Shown: piece after piece, positions 17,690-26,678 of the stretch | Position numbering within the stretch: position 1 is the first letter of the stretch | Layout of the letters: the number at the start of each line of letters is the position of its first letter | Assembly (NCBI RefSeq): GCF_001975825.1 | Contig: NZ_MTKN01000013.1 | Span: 49,162 to 113,161 of the forward strand | Origin: [Flexibacter] sp. ATCC 35208 | GTDB taxonomy: Bacteria > Bacteroidota > Bacteroidia > Chitinophagales > Chitinophagaceae | Length of the DNA stretch: 64,000 bases | Direction: 5' to 3' | Program-made: the position numbers and the translations under genes | Notes under the pieces: model-generated | Told to the model about the DNA's origin: nothing | Database searches by the model: none | Seen by the model: only the letters and a program-made list of their open reading frames with translations

Positions 17690-18622
17690 TCATTGCGGGA
17701 TAGCGGCATTGCCGATGGCCTGCAGGTCTACATTATAGTTTGTGATGAAATAATTCCGTACGATGTTATACCGCTTTTTTATTTTCCCACTGGTATCCTT
17801 GAGGGGGTTGAGAATACCTTTATTGCTGTAGGATGATGCTGCTTCTGCCTGGTTTAGCATGGTTTCGGAACAACTCACCATCGCCAGCATAAATTTTTCC
17901 CAGTCATTCTGTGCAGATGCGCTGTAATAGGTAGAAATGGATCCTGCCGCATAAGCCGCTGCCTGGGTGGTAAACTTCGTTGTATAGCTGGTAAGCTTTG
18001 TAAAATCGTCTGTAGCAGCAACAGGTTTTGTTGCGAAGATTTCTGCCATAAAAGCCTGCGATACTTTCCAGATGAAATAACCGGAATCTTTCGCTGTCAT
18101 ATTTTCTACATTGGCATTACCAAAATTAACAGAGATATTGTCATAGTTGTACCATGCGGCAACCTCCTTATACTTCAGGTAGAAAGTAGTTGGGGTCGTA
18201 GAAAAATCATACCCCAGATAAGAAGAGTCTATTTTAGAACAGAGCAGGATCTTCACAGGTAAAAACTGCTTCAGGAACTTATCGGAATAATACCTGAACC
18301 AAAGGCGCTGTATTACTTCCAGTTGTTTGCCTACATACGTTTCCTCTGCTTCTATTGCCAGGAACCCCACATTCCAGTAGGCACCAGCAGAATCATACCT
18401 TGCATTTTTCCAGCCGGTTGGCGTCCAGTAGGCGTCCCTGTCTGTGAATTGATACAATAGGTAGGTGCCATACTTTTTATAATAATCCAGGATAGTCGTA
18501 TCATAATCATGACTACCTTGTGGTAATGTATAAACCAGGCTCGCAGAAGGGGTGAGCGTTTCTTCCTGCTTCTTACAGGCAACCAATGCCAGCAAAAGGA
18601 ATATATAGATTGCTAATTTCAT
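17690..18622 (-). CDS. Mx1-like SusCD-associated lipoprotein lacking the HExxH site
   Basis: A lipoprotein of 310 residues with a signal peptide and lipidation Cys in LALVACKKQ. It starts 2 bases after SusD. Spacing, position and layout (a DNISVNFG segment, then a GSISTYYSASAQNDWEKF segment) resemble the putative zinc-binding metallopeptidase family often encoded right after SusC/SusD. In that family a HExxH motif is expected between these two segments. Here that place reads FIWKVSQAFMAEIF, with no His pair, and the downstream Glu of the NEDFAE-type motif appears as NDWEKF. It is therefore probably a surface-exposed binding partner of SusCD and not an enzyme. The family assignment is moderate. 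Confidence 0.65.
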   Translation of the reverse strand: MKLAIYIFLLLALVACKKQEETLTPSASLVYTLPQGSHDYDTTILDYYKKYGTYLLYQFTDRDAYWTPTGWKNARYDSAGAYWNVGFLAIEAEETYVGKQLEVIQRLWFRYYSDKFLKQFLPVKILLCSKIDSSYLGYDFSTTPTTFYLKYKEVAAWYNYDNISVNFGNANVENMTAKDSGYFIWKVSQAFMAEIFATKPVAATDDFTKLTSYTTKFTTQAAAYAAGSISTYYSASAQNDWEKFMLAMVSCSETMLNQAEAASSYSNKGILNPLKDTSGKIKKRYNIVRNYFITNYNVDLQAIGNAAIPQ

Positions 18623-18624
18623 TT

Positions 18625-20094
18625 TTAACGGGCGTTTTGAGTCAGTTTATTATTTCTCTCTAAAGCAGTAACAGGAATAGGTAATGCATACAACGGACTG
18701 TTTGCCGCCAGTGTATAGATGGTGCTATTCCCGTCTGCATCAATGAAATTGTGAGTCACAGACAATCCCAACCGCTTGATATCTGCCCATCTGAAGTTTT
18801 CTTCCAGGCATAGCTCTCTTCTTCTTTCTGCCAGTGCAAAACTGATAAGCGAGTCAGCATTCTGTATATCGATCGTGGTATATGGAGAAGAAAACCTGTT
18901 TTGTCGCAGGGTATTCAGGTATTGCAATGCACTGGTACGATCGGTTTCCTGGCCGCCGGACTTGAAGCGGCGGGCCAGTCCTTCCGCTGCATTGAGGTAC
19001 ATTTCTGCTACACGGATCCCTTTATCACCGCCTTTACTGTTTACACCAATCTTGGAACTACGGGTGTTATAACTAGCTCCTGAAACGGTAACTTTATAAA
19101 AGTAAAACTTATACCGCAGGTCATTATTTTCATACAGCTGGCCCAGTTCATCAGCTACTTCGTAAGGTGCATGCATGCCCGAATAGCTAATCGGAGAAGG
19201 GAAAAACGTGGTAACACCACTGGGATTAGACCCATATTGAAAAATCACTTCTGCGCTCTGTGACTGATCATATATATATAATGAACCGGAGGAAGAAGAG
19301 AGGCTCATATCAGTCAACTGGGAACGTTCCGCCAGCACTTTTTCAGCATAGTCGATCGCTTTGTCCCACTCCCCTTTATACAGGTATACCCTGGAGAGTA
19401 ATGCATAGGCGGCTATGTAACCTACGCGATAAGCGTTGGGCGTTTTATAGTTTGCTTCCAGCAATGTCGCTGCCTGAGTAAGGTCTTTTTCTACCTGGTC
19501 AAAAGTCTCCTGCAGGGTACTGCGGCCAATGTGTTCGTCACTCACCTGCATCGACAAGATCAATGGCACACCAGGCGTAGATGCTGCACTGGCAACATAT
19601 GGCGCACAATACAACTGCAGCAGCTTAAAGTAATAAAACGCTCTCAGCAGCAAGGATTGTCCTACCAGTGCATCCTTGTCCTTCTGTGTTCCCGACACAT
19701 TGTCTATATAGTCAATAATGATATTACAGCCTTTAATTTTGCTGTAATATCTTGCCCAGGCATTCAGTGCCGTCGCTGCTGTACCCTCGGAACCATCCAG
19801 CTCTTCAGCATCATATTTGAATACACCTTGTCCATTCTGGTAATAGCTGGAATAAGTGGTGTTCTGTTCTCCTGTCGATTTACGGGGCATGCCGTAACTA
19901 CGCACATCATCCGTGAGTATGTCAGAAAAATCTTCCAGGTTAGCTGTATAAGGATAGGCATCACTGATCATCAGAGCATACAGATCATCAGTAGTAGTAG
20001 GCTTGATCTCGTCCGGACTCGTCTCCTTCAGGAACTTCTTGCAGGAGCTGAATAGCAGGCAGATGGGCAAAAGATATATAATAAGTTGCTTCAT
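18625..20094 (-). CDS. SusD/RagB-type nutrient-binding lipoprotein
   Basis: A surface lipoprotein of 489 residues starting at the ATG at 20094, with a signal peptide and lipidation Cys in LLFSSCKKFL. A TTG 18 bases upstream would give a six-residue extension that does not fit a signal peptide. The N-terminal SusD region (about 20-230) contains TPR-like helices. The C-terminal RagB region ends with ERRRELCLEENFRWADIKR, a hallmark of the family. SusD proteins cap the SusC channel and deliver oligomers to it. The surrounding proteases suggest a peptide ligand rather than a glycan. The gene follows SusC in the same direction. Confidence 0.93.
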   Translation of the reverse strand: MKQLIIYLLPICLLFSSCKKFLKETSPDEIKPTTTDDLYALMISDAYPYTANLEDFSDILTDDVRSYGMPRKSTGEQNTTYSSYYQNGQGVFKYDAEELDGSEGTAATALNAWARYYSKIKGCNIIIDYIDNVSGTQKDKDALVGQSLLLRAFYYFKLLQLYCAPYVASAASTPGVPLILSMQVSDEHIGRSTLQETFDQVEKDLTQAATLLEANYKTPNAYRVGYIAAYALLSRVYLYKGEWDKAIDYAEKVLAERSQLTDMSLSSSSGSLYIYDQSQSAEVIFQYGSNPSGVTTFFPSPISYSGMHAPYEVADELGQLYENNDLRYKFYFYKVTVSGASYNTRSSKIGVNSKGGDKGIRVAEMYLNAAEGLARRFKSGGQETDRTSALQYLNTLRQNRFSSPYTTIDIQNADSLISFALAERRRELCLEENFRWADIKRLGLSVTHNFIDADGNSTIYTLAANSPLYALPIPVTALERNNKLTQNAR

Positions 20095-20112
20095 GTTCGT
20101 ACTGTTTGACAA

Positions 20113-23100
20113 TTAAAAACTAACGGAGGCGGATAAGGTATAGGTGCGGGTACGGGGCTGCGCACCGGTAGCCACTTCGGCATCCCTTCCCTTATAGTCT
20201 CTGCTCACAATAGAGAATAGCTGCGATACACCACCCGACATGTTCAGCGTTTTGCACTTCAGTTTTTTTATTACCTGTTCAGGGAAACTATAGGCCATAG
20301 ACAGATTGTTACATCTCAGTGTGCTGGCGTTTACTACACGTGCAGAACTGTAGTTGTACATATCATATACCAGGGCAGTCTTGCCATTAGGCAACTTTGT
20401 ATAAGGAATTCTATTATCAGGCAGTCCGGGAAAATTGGAAGTTGTATTATCGGGCGTCCATCTTTGCAGCAGTTCTGCAGAGAGGTTTTCGTCTTCTCTT
20501 GGCAACAACGGATTTAATCGATACGCCGCTTTCAGGAATCGCTTGCCACCTACCTGCAGGTAGAGGTCTGTAAAAAGAGTAAAACGCTTATACCGGAAGC
20601 TCATACCCAGGCCACCTGTAATCAATGGATCCAGCTTACCCATATAGCGCATATAACTGGTAGGATCATTCAAAGAATCGGCACCTTTGGGTACGGCGAG
20701 ATTGATGATTGGTAAACCATTCTCAGGGTTTATACCTTTAAAATCAAAGGCCCAGAAACCGGATACGGGATAACCTTCTTTGTACAAAGTGCCGCTGGCA
20801 GCCGTAGTGTAAGAATTCAACTGCGTCCCTGTCTTTTTAACCTGGTTGAAGTTCTTAGCTGTATTTGCACTTACCGTCCAGGTAAAGTCACGGGTACGGA
20901 TGGGTACGAAGCTGGCGCTTACTTCCAGGCCGTGGTTGATCATAGAACCACCATTGATCGGCATGGTTTCAACCCCGTATTCTACGGGCACTGCCAATTG
21001 GGTAATGAGGTCTTTGCCTTTCTTCCAGTAATATTCAAATGAAGTTTGTATCCTGCCACGGAAAATGCTGAGGTCAAATCCCAGGTTAACAGAAGTGTTC
21101 TTCTCCCAGCGCAGATCCGCATACGGTAATTTGCTTAAAGTCAGCATCGACTCACCGGTAAACTGGTCTACTGAAGCACTGGCGGCACCTGTAGGTGTTT
21201 TGATAATCAGGTCAGGGCTGATACCAGCTACAATGTTACGCTGAAAACCGTAGCTGGACCGCACACTCATATCAGACATCCAGCCACTGTGGTCAAACCA
21301 TTTTTCTCTGCCAGCATTCCAGCGCACACCACCTGCCCATACAGGGTTGAATTTTTCCCCTGTAAACTGACCAAAACGGTTAGATGCATCAGAACGTACA
21401 CTGGCATTGACAACATAACGGTTGTCGTATACATAATTGACAGTTGCGTAGAGACCTACATTATTTACCAGGTTATCTGTGTATACATGCGTATTTTCAA
21501 GTAAGAGTGGATTAGCGGTCCCATTTGCAGTATAGGTTAATGGCAGGCTAACAAAAGATTTACCTCTGCCATAGAGGAAACCCAGTGTACGTGCAGACAA
21601 TCCTGTAGTCTTGCTGCTGTTGGCCTCCTGTCCGATCATGGCCGTAAGCGCATGTTTCTGTGCAAAGAGATGGCTATAGGAAAGACTGTTACGCCAGTTC
21701 CAGGTAATGTTACGGCTATCGTCATCATTCAGTTCTCCGCCTACAGGCATTTTACTGTTGATATACGCAACATCAGTAGACTTTGCAGTACCATAGTCAT
21801 AATTCCTGATGCCGGCAATATACTCAGTACGTTCTGTTGCATAAGATTCTCCATTGGTACTGCTGGTACTGTAGCCAAATAAAGTCTGAAATACCAGCCC
21901 CGGAATGATTTCATAGTTTACATCCATGCTGGTATTGGCAGAGAGCGTGCTGGTGCGGAGACCTGTATTGTTCCTTTCATTGATGATATTATACTGAAAC
22001 CCACTGGATGCAGTATAAAAAGACAAATCACCATCGGTAGTATATGCTTCAATAGCCCTGTTGGTACCAGAGGCATATGCATAAGGGTTGACCTTATAGA
22101 AGCCGTTGATCACCTTGTTGCTGGCAGAGAGACGCAGTCCTACATTCAGCCTGGGAGAGAGGCGGGAATTAATATTTATATTACCAGTATAGGCTTTGCT
22201 ATCATTACCGATGGCAGTACCATTGGTAGTATTGTACCCAAAGCTGGCATAGTAGCGGGTGTTCTGGTTACCTCCTGAAATGCTCAGGTTATGGTTCATG
22301 CTGACTGCATTGCGAAAGAGCAGTTTGAACCAGTCGGTATTGACCGTTTCCATTCTTGCTACTTTGGCATCAAATTCTTCGGCAGTAATCTGTTTATTCA
22401 GGTATTGAGAGAGCGCACCGGCATAGCCGACATTGTTACTGATACTGTTGGATACAAGTCCGCGTGCATAAATTTCTTTGGATACGGCCACTCTTTGTTT
22501 GGAGTTCATCATCTCCAGGCGGTCATAATTTACTTTGTCAGTCATGCTGGTATTGAGAGAGTAACTAACGGTAGCGGGTCCGGACTGCCCTCTCTTGGTA
22601 TTGATCACGATTACGCCATTTGCCGCTTTTACGCCATAGATAGCGGTGGCAGAGGCATCTTTCAGTACTGTGATTTCATCGATGTCATTAGGGTTAAGCC
22701 AGCCGATGGAATTGCCTACGAAGTCCCGGATATAATCAAAGTTATCTCTCGTAATATCACCCAGTGAATTCAGGGTAGTGGCTTTGAATGGCAAGGGATC
22801 CTGCTGGATGATACCATCCACCACCCATACCGGCTCCTGCGAACCTAATAAGGTAGAGGTACCACGTACGCGGATTTGTTGTCTTACACCAGTAAGACCG
22901 GAAGTGTTGGTAACAACTACACCGGGGAGTTTACCCTGTAAAGCCTGTTCGATGCTGTTCACACCATTCAGGTAGAGATCCGCAGATTTTACCGAACTCA
23001 CAGAACCTGCTACGCTCGATTTACGTAATACCTGGTAACCTGTTACAACGGTTTCATCTAATGAAGTGACTACGGGTTCGAGGCCGATCAGCATGTCGCC

Positions 23101-23751
23101 GGATACCATGCGGGTATAGTTGCCACCGGGTGTTTTCTCCATCTTACCCATTGTCAATGCATCTAACCTGGATACAGGGATTTCAATACGGCTATAACCA
23201 ATGTAAGAGACAATGAGGGTTTCATTGCTCAGAACATTGATTGAGAAATGTCCCTGGGCATCGGTGAGTACGCTCACGGGTTTCCCTTTTACAGTCACCG
23301 TGGCACCGGCGAGTGGCTGGCCGTTTGGCGACATGACCACACCATTGACAGGGCCGTCTTTTTTCATCTCCATGGGGAAGATGTCTACCTTGCGGGAGAT
23401 GACCACAGTTTTGCCCTGGATGTTGTAGTCAAATGGTTGGTTTCGCAAAACCTGCGGCAGGGCGTTGTTCACTGTTGCGCCAGACAACTGTATGTTTACA
23501 GGAGCGGCGTTTTTAATGTCAGCATCATCATAAAAGAACACATAGCCTGTTTGTTCTTTGATGGCTTCAAATACTTTTTCAAGCTTTACGGACTTCCCGG
23601 TGTAATTGATCAACTGAGCGTTTGTATGGGCACTCAGTTGCAGGAAGGCGCCGATTAAAATAACAGTTGTTAGTTTCATGACTAACATGATTTTGGTTGA
23701 GAACAGCGGTCTCTCCTTAAAAACGGAGCCGCAATACGCCTTAATTTGCAT
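20113..23751 (-). CDS. SusC/RagA TonB-dependent outer-membrane transporter with STN domain
   Basis: A transporter of 1212 residues. After the signal peptide (to about residue 45) comes an STN domain (about 50-105, containing YTGKSVKLEKVFEAIKEQTG). This domain in SusC/FecA-like receptors signals to a FecR anti-sigma factor. A carboxypeptidase-like beta sandwich follows (about 138-215), then the plug (about 235-345, with NIEQALQGKLPGVVV-like wording and DDIDEITVLKD-like ending), and a beta barrel ending in a terminal Phe. It forms a complex with the SusD product downstream for energy-driven uptake. The sigma factor and FecR genes just upstream make it very likely to be both sensor and target of that switch. 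Confidence 0.93.
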   Translation of the reverse strand: MQIKAYCGSVFKERPLFSTKIMLVMKLTTVILIGAFLQLSAHTNAQLINYTGKSVKLEKVFEAIKEQTGYVFFYDDADIKNAAPVNIQLSGATVNNALPQVLRNQPFDYNIQGKTVVISRKVDIFPMEMKKDGPVNGVVMSPNGQPLAGATVTVKGKPVSVLTDAQGHFSINVLSNETLIVSYIGYSRIEIPVSRLDALTMGKMEKTPGGNYTRMVSGDMLIGLEPVVTSLDETVVTGYQVLRKSSVAGSVSSVKSADLYLNGVNSIEQALQGKLPGVVVTNTSGLTGVRQQIRVRGTSTLLGSQEPVWVVDGIIQQDPLPFKATTLNSLGDITRDNFDYIRDFVGNSIGWLNPNDIDEITVLKDASATAIYGVKAANGVIVINTKRGQSGPATVSYSLNTSMTDKVNYDRLEMMNSKQRVAVSKEIYARGLVSNSISNNVGYAGALSQYLNKQITAEEFDAKVARMETVNTDWFKLLFRNAVSMNHNLSISGGNQNTRYYASFGYNTTNGTAIGNDSKAYTGNININSRLSPRLNVGLRLSASNKVINGFYKVNPYAYASGTNRAIEAYTTDGDLSFYTASSGFQYNIINERNNTGLRTSTLSANTSMDVNYEIIPGLVFQTLFGYSTSSTNGESYATERTEYIAGIRNYDYGTAKSTDVAYINSKMPVGGELNDDDSRNITWNWRNSLSYSHLFAQKHALTAMIGQEANSSKTTGLSARTLGFLYGRGKSFVSLPLTYTANGTANPLLLENTHVYTDNLVNNVGLYATVNYVYDNRYVVNASVRSDASNRFGQFTGEKFNPVWAGGVRWNAGREKWFDHSGWMSDMSVRSSYGFQRNIVAGISPDLIIKTPTGAASASVDQFTGESMLTLSKLPYADLRWEKNTSVNLGFDLSIFRGRIQTSFEYYWKKGKDLITQLAVPVEYGVETMPINGGSMINHGLEVSASFVPIRTRDFTWTVSANTAKNFNQVKKTGTQLNSYTTAASGTLYKEGYPVSGFWAFDFKGINPENGLPIINLAVPKGADSLNDPTSYMRYMGKLDPLITGGLGMSFRYKRFTLFTDLYLQVGGKRFLKAAYRLNPLLPREDENLSAELLQRWTPDNTTSNFPGLPDNRIPYTKLPNGKTALVYDMYNYSSARVVNASTLRCNNLSMAYSFPEQVIKKLKCKTLNMSGGVSQLFSIVSRDYKGRDAEVATGAQPRTRTYTLSASVSF

Positions 23752-23816
23752 ACTTTTGCAATGTTTAGGTGGTAGTTTTAAGCTGTAGAAATTCCTTAAG
23801 AAATCGCCTGAATATC

Positions 23817-23857
23817 AACCGGGGGCAGGGTCCAATCTGAATCCCCGGTTTTTTTAT
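23817..23857. other. Stem-loop between fecR and susC genes
   Basis: The arms AACCGGGG (23817-23824) and CCCCGGTT (23843-23850) can pair around an 18-base loop, and seven T follow on the plus strand. As a terminator it would point rightward, against all genes here. On the leftward message it would form a hairpin in the leader upstream of susC. It may therefore be a processing or attenuation element. Function not established. Confidence 0.45.
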
Positions 23858-23958
23858 TCATTCAATTCTTTGTTCCTGTTTTCTGCAGGACTGATTTTAG
23901 TTGACGGTCGGTATTATCCCTTCTTAATGTTGCATGAAAAAAATTGATGGTTGGTTTT

Positions 23959-25098
23959 TTATTCTGTGATAATAATTTCCCTGTTGTTGATTTTATAATG
24001 AATTTTCATTGTTTCAAGGATGGCCAGTACCTGCTGCAGACTGAGATCACGGCCGATCTCACCTGAGAAGGAACGGGTAGATGGAGCACCTTCGAAGCGG
24101 ACGGTTACATCGTACCAGCGGGCCAGTTGGCGCATGACGGCGGGGATGGAAGCGTTATCGAAATGGAAGAGGCCATTGCGCCATGCGGTGATGGCGGTGG
24201 GTGCTATTTCTTTTAACTGCATAGCACCATCTGTGTTGACGAGCGCCTGCTGACCGGGATGCAGAATGGCTTCCTGTTGGCGGTAGCCAGCCTTTACAGC
24301 ACCTTGAATTAAAGTAGTGGCGATGTAAGGTTCATCTTTGTAGGCGTTGATATTAAATGCAGTTCCCAGCACCTGTACCCATGCCCTGTCGTCGATGTTC
24401 ACTTTGAATGGTTGATTGACAGCATTGGCAACCTCAAAATAGACTTCTCCTGTAATGCTGACTTCTCTTGTTTTACCGTTGAATGCAACGGGGTATGTGA
24501 TGGAGCTACCGGCATTCAGCCATACGCCGGTGCCATCCTGCAGGAGGACATGAAAGGTTCTGCCATTGGGAGTGTGAATGGTATTGTAGACCATGTTTCC
24601 ACTGTTGTTCGAACCTTCATAGGCCAGTAGTCCTTTGTGTAATTTAATAGCTGTGCCCTCTTCTTTACCCAGGTTGGTGGACTGTAAGGTATCGAGGTTA
24701 ATTTGCCGGCCATCACCACGGGTAAGGATAGCGCCGTTAATGGCAGGTGTTATAGTTTTAGCAATAATAACCGGCTGGTGGTTCTCTTTTAACAGATTGT
24801 ATAATAATACACCCATTAACAATGCGATGGCAGCTGCATATGATAGTATGCGTTTAATGGGGAAGACCTTGCGGATGACAGGTCGGTCGGTGGCCAGAAT
24901 TTTACTGGCAATGTGTTGGTATGGTTCCAGGTTAGTGGTGACATGCTGATTGGCGAGCAGGAATTCCTCTCCCACTTCTTCCGCCATGGGATGATTGGGA
25001 TGAGTTTCGAGCCAGGTAAGCAATTCGTCGGTTTCTTCCAGGGTGATGGAATTGTCGGCATAGGCTTTTAGTAAATCAGCTAATCTTTGGTGGTCCAT
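23959..25098 (-). CDS. FecR-type anti-sigma factor
   Basis: A protein of 379 residues with a cytoplasmic N-terminal helical part (about 1-80), which is the sigma-binding region. One membrane helix follows (about 85-105), and then the periplasmic FecR domain (about 170-265, with GVWLNAGSSITYPVAF). The C-terminal DUF4974 domain reads RWYDVTVRFEG and ends with IHYKINNREIIITE. It should hold the neighbouring ECF sigma factor inactive until the STN domain of the SusC homologue reports a bound substrate. It lies between the sigma gene and susC, on the same strand. A G-rich minisatellite separates it from the sigma gene. Confidence 0.93.
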   Translation of the reverse strand: MDHQRLADLLKAYADNSITLEETDELLTWLETHPNHPMAEEVGEEFLLANQHVTTNLEPYQHIASKILATDRPVIRKVFPIKRILSYAAAIALLMGVLLYNLLKENHQPVIIAKTITPAINGAILTRGDGRQINLDTLQSTNLGKEEGTAIKLHKGLLAYEGSNNSGNMVYNTIHTPNGRTFHVLLQDGTGVWLNAGSSITYPVAFNGKTREVSITGEVYFEVANAVNQPFKVNIDDRAWVQVLGTAFNINAYKDEPYIATTLIQGAVKAGYRQQEAILHPGQQALVNTDGAMQLKEIAPTAITAWRNGLFHFDNASIPAVMRQLARWYDVTVRFEGAPSTRSFSGEIGRDLSLQQVLAILETMKIHYKINNREIIITE

Positions 25099-25129
25099 AT
25101 TTAATTGACCCTTGGAAATGGAAAAGGGG

Positions 25130-25440
25130 GGTATAGGGGGGAAAATATTTTTTATGGTGATATAGGGGGAGGAGGTTTTTATGATACTATGGGGGGAAGG
25201 AGGTTTTATAATGATATAGGAGGAGGCGTTTTTATGATAATATGGGGGGAAGGAGGTTTTATAATGATATAGAGGGGAGGCGTTTTTATGATAATATGTA
25301 GGGAAGGAGGTTTTATAATGATATAGGAGGAGGCGTTTTTATGATAATATGGGGGGAGGTTTTTATAATGATGTAGAGGGGAGGTTTTTTTTATGATAAT
25401 ATAGGGGGGAGGAGGTTTCTATAATAATATAGAAGGGAGG
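25130..25440. repeat. G-rich minisatellite between sigma factor and fecR
   Basis: About 310 bases of imperfect tandem repeats. The unit is roughly 35-36 bp (for example ggaggttttataatgatata followed by a G-run), with alternating variants giving a higher order near 72 bp. The last unit runs into the sigma factor gene, and the final codons of that gene (about LLPSILL) come from repeat sequence. On the coding strand every unit contains CCTCC or CCCCCC blocks. No spacers of unique sequence are present, so it is not a CRISPR array. Confidence 0.85.
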
Positions 25441-26009
25441 AGTTTTCCGGCGGCGATAAGTTTTTTCCTTACTTTTTCAAGTGCGGTGGCGAGGGTTTTC
25501 TTCACGTAGTCGTTGCTCAGGTGCAGTGTTGCTGCGATTTCTCTGGTGGTTTTACCTTGTATGCGGCTCAGGTTATAAATAGTAGCCTGGCGGGGCGACA
25601 TTTCGGCCACGGCGTCCTGAATGATGCGTTTAGTTTCGTTGAAGGCGACTTGTTGGATGGCATGATCATAGCTGTCATCGTCTGCGAGGGAGAATAAATC
25701 TTCCTGCAGGCGATCACGCAGTTTTCTTTTTCTGAGCAGACGGTAACATTCATTGATCACTATTTTCCTTACCCAACCTCCTGGGTTGGTGATGTCAGGG
25801 ATGCTGTCCCTGTTGAGCCAGATTCGCAGGAATGCTTCCTGGAGGGCTTCTTCCACGTCTTTTTCAGATTGGAGGAGGCGCATCATAGCGCCGGCCAGTA
25901 AGGTCATGAAATGCTGGTAGATAATCGTAAATGCTGTTTCGTCGCCTTCTGCTACTTTTAGAAAAAGGTCATTCTCGTCCATTTCATTGTATAGAAACTG
26001 ATTGGTCAT
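25419..26009 (-). CDS. ECF-type RNA polymerase sigma factor
   Basis: A sigma-70 family factor of 196 residues without region 1. Region 2 (about 28-95) includes VEEALQEAFLRIWLNRDSI, and region 4 (about 130-185) includes MSPRQATIYNLSRIQGKTTREIAA-like wording with a helix-turn-helix. It is of the Bacteroidota type paired with FecR and an STN-bearing SusC. It should direct RNA polymerase to the susC promoter when released. A second Met at residue 10 is an alternative start. The last five to seven residues are encoded by the adjacent minisatellite, so the natural C-terminus may have been replaced or extended. Confidence 0.93.
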   Translation of the reverse strand: MTNQFLYNEMDENDLFLKVAEGDETAFTIIYQHFMTLLAGAMMRLLQSEKDVEEALQEAFLRIWLNRDSIPDITNPGGWVRKIVINECYRLLRKRKLRDRLQEDLFSLADDDSYDHAIQQVAFNETKRIIQDAVAEMSPRQATIYNLSRIQGKTTREIAATLHLSNDYVKKTLATALEKVRKKLIAAGKLLPSILL

Positions 26010-26046
26010 CCTTTGTGGTACAAGTATACCTAATTTTTGAATGAAA

Positions 26047-26074
26047 TAAAAGGCGGCTCATTGCTGAGCCGCCT
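26047..26074 (-). terminator. Terminator upstream of the sigma factor gene
   Basis: The stem AGGCGGCTCA pairs with TGAGCCGCCT around the loop TTGC. On the minus strand it is followed by TTTTATTT. It would stop leftward transcripts arriving from the island at 26.4-28.8 kb before the sigma factor gene. Confidence 0.8.
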
Positions 26075-26354
26075 GGTGGTGATACCCTTTGAAAGATCAC
26101 CTGAGGGGAAGGTGGTTTTGGAAGTATGTTGGTGGATGGAAGATTTGTTGTTGAGGGGGTAAACTTAGACGCCCTGTGTGTGTTTTTTAAAAGGATTATT
26201 TAAAGGAAGGTAGTGCAGGTGGGAGGAACTGGGGTAGCAGGGAAAGGATAAAAATATAGGACTCCATATCAAAGGCTTCATTTAAATCTTCCTGGAGCCA
26301 GTCTAAACATAAGAATCCTTTTCCCTACCTCCAACCGAAAACAAATTCCTCCCC

Positions 26355-26545
26355 CTGCCGCCATCCATTCTCCCAATCAAAAAAGGCCGCAACTTGACAG
26401 GTACAGCCTTATTTGAGAAGAATTTACCCGTAACTTAATTAACAGCATCAATCGCCTCACGTAGTGCCTTCGCTGCAGCAGCAGGATCCTGAGCAGCATA
26501 AATCGCCGCACCAGCCACCGCAACCTGTGCACCTGCTTTAATCAC
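26355..26545 (-). repeat. Direct repeat, left copy: 3' end of hxlA plus terminator
   Basis: About 186 bases that match 28739-28931 closely, including the hxlA terminator and the last 37 codons of hxlA. Differences cluster in the non-coding part. Two of them break base pairs in the terminator stem, as expected for a copy no longer under selection. Homology stops abruptly at the bases atcac at 26541-26545. Confidence 0.85.
26435..26545 (-). pseudogene. Truncated copy of hxlA (last 37 codons)
   Basis: The frame encodes VIKAGAQVAVAGAAIYAAQD and continues to the natural stop, identical in protein sequence to the end of the intact hxlA at 28821. Upstream of position 26545 the frame enters unrelated AT-rich sequence and could be read as a 64-codon chimera up to 26629. 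Nothing suggests that the chimera is functional. It marks the left border of the small island. Confidence 0.85.
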
Positions 26546-26630
26546 ATTTCCAAATTCTTTAACACAACACTCGCTTAGGTAGTGACCTCTATCATTAAAA
26601 ATGAATTTTAAGTTATCGTGTAAAATCATT

Positions 26631-26638
26631 TAAGTTTG
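26631..26638 (+). promoter_or_regulatory. Putative -7 element of lipoprotein cassette 1
   Basis: TAAGTTTG fits the Bacteroidota -7 consensus TAnnTTTG, 40 bases before the start codon. The same position in cassette 2 holds TATGTTTG. About 110 bases around it are nearly identical in both cassettes. Confidence 0.5.
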
Positions 26639-26678
26639 CGAACATTTATACCCCGAACAAAAACCAATTGTTTAACTC

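Noticed and set aside
23817..23857. Rightward terminator between fecR and susC
   Set aside because: The T-run fits a rightward transcript, but no rightward gene precedes it. I list it only as a hairpin of unknown role.
25130..25440. CRISPR-like array of short repeats
   Set aside because: The units are contiguous and imperfect, with no unique spacers, and no cas genes are present in the window.
26435..26629. A functional 64-residue protein made of an hxlA tail and a new start
   Set aside because: The last 37 codons are a direct copy of hxlA and the new part is AT-rich intergenic sequence shared with the promoter of cassette 2.
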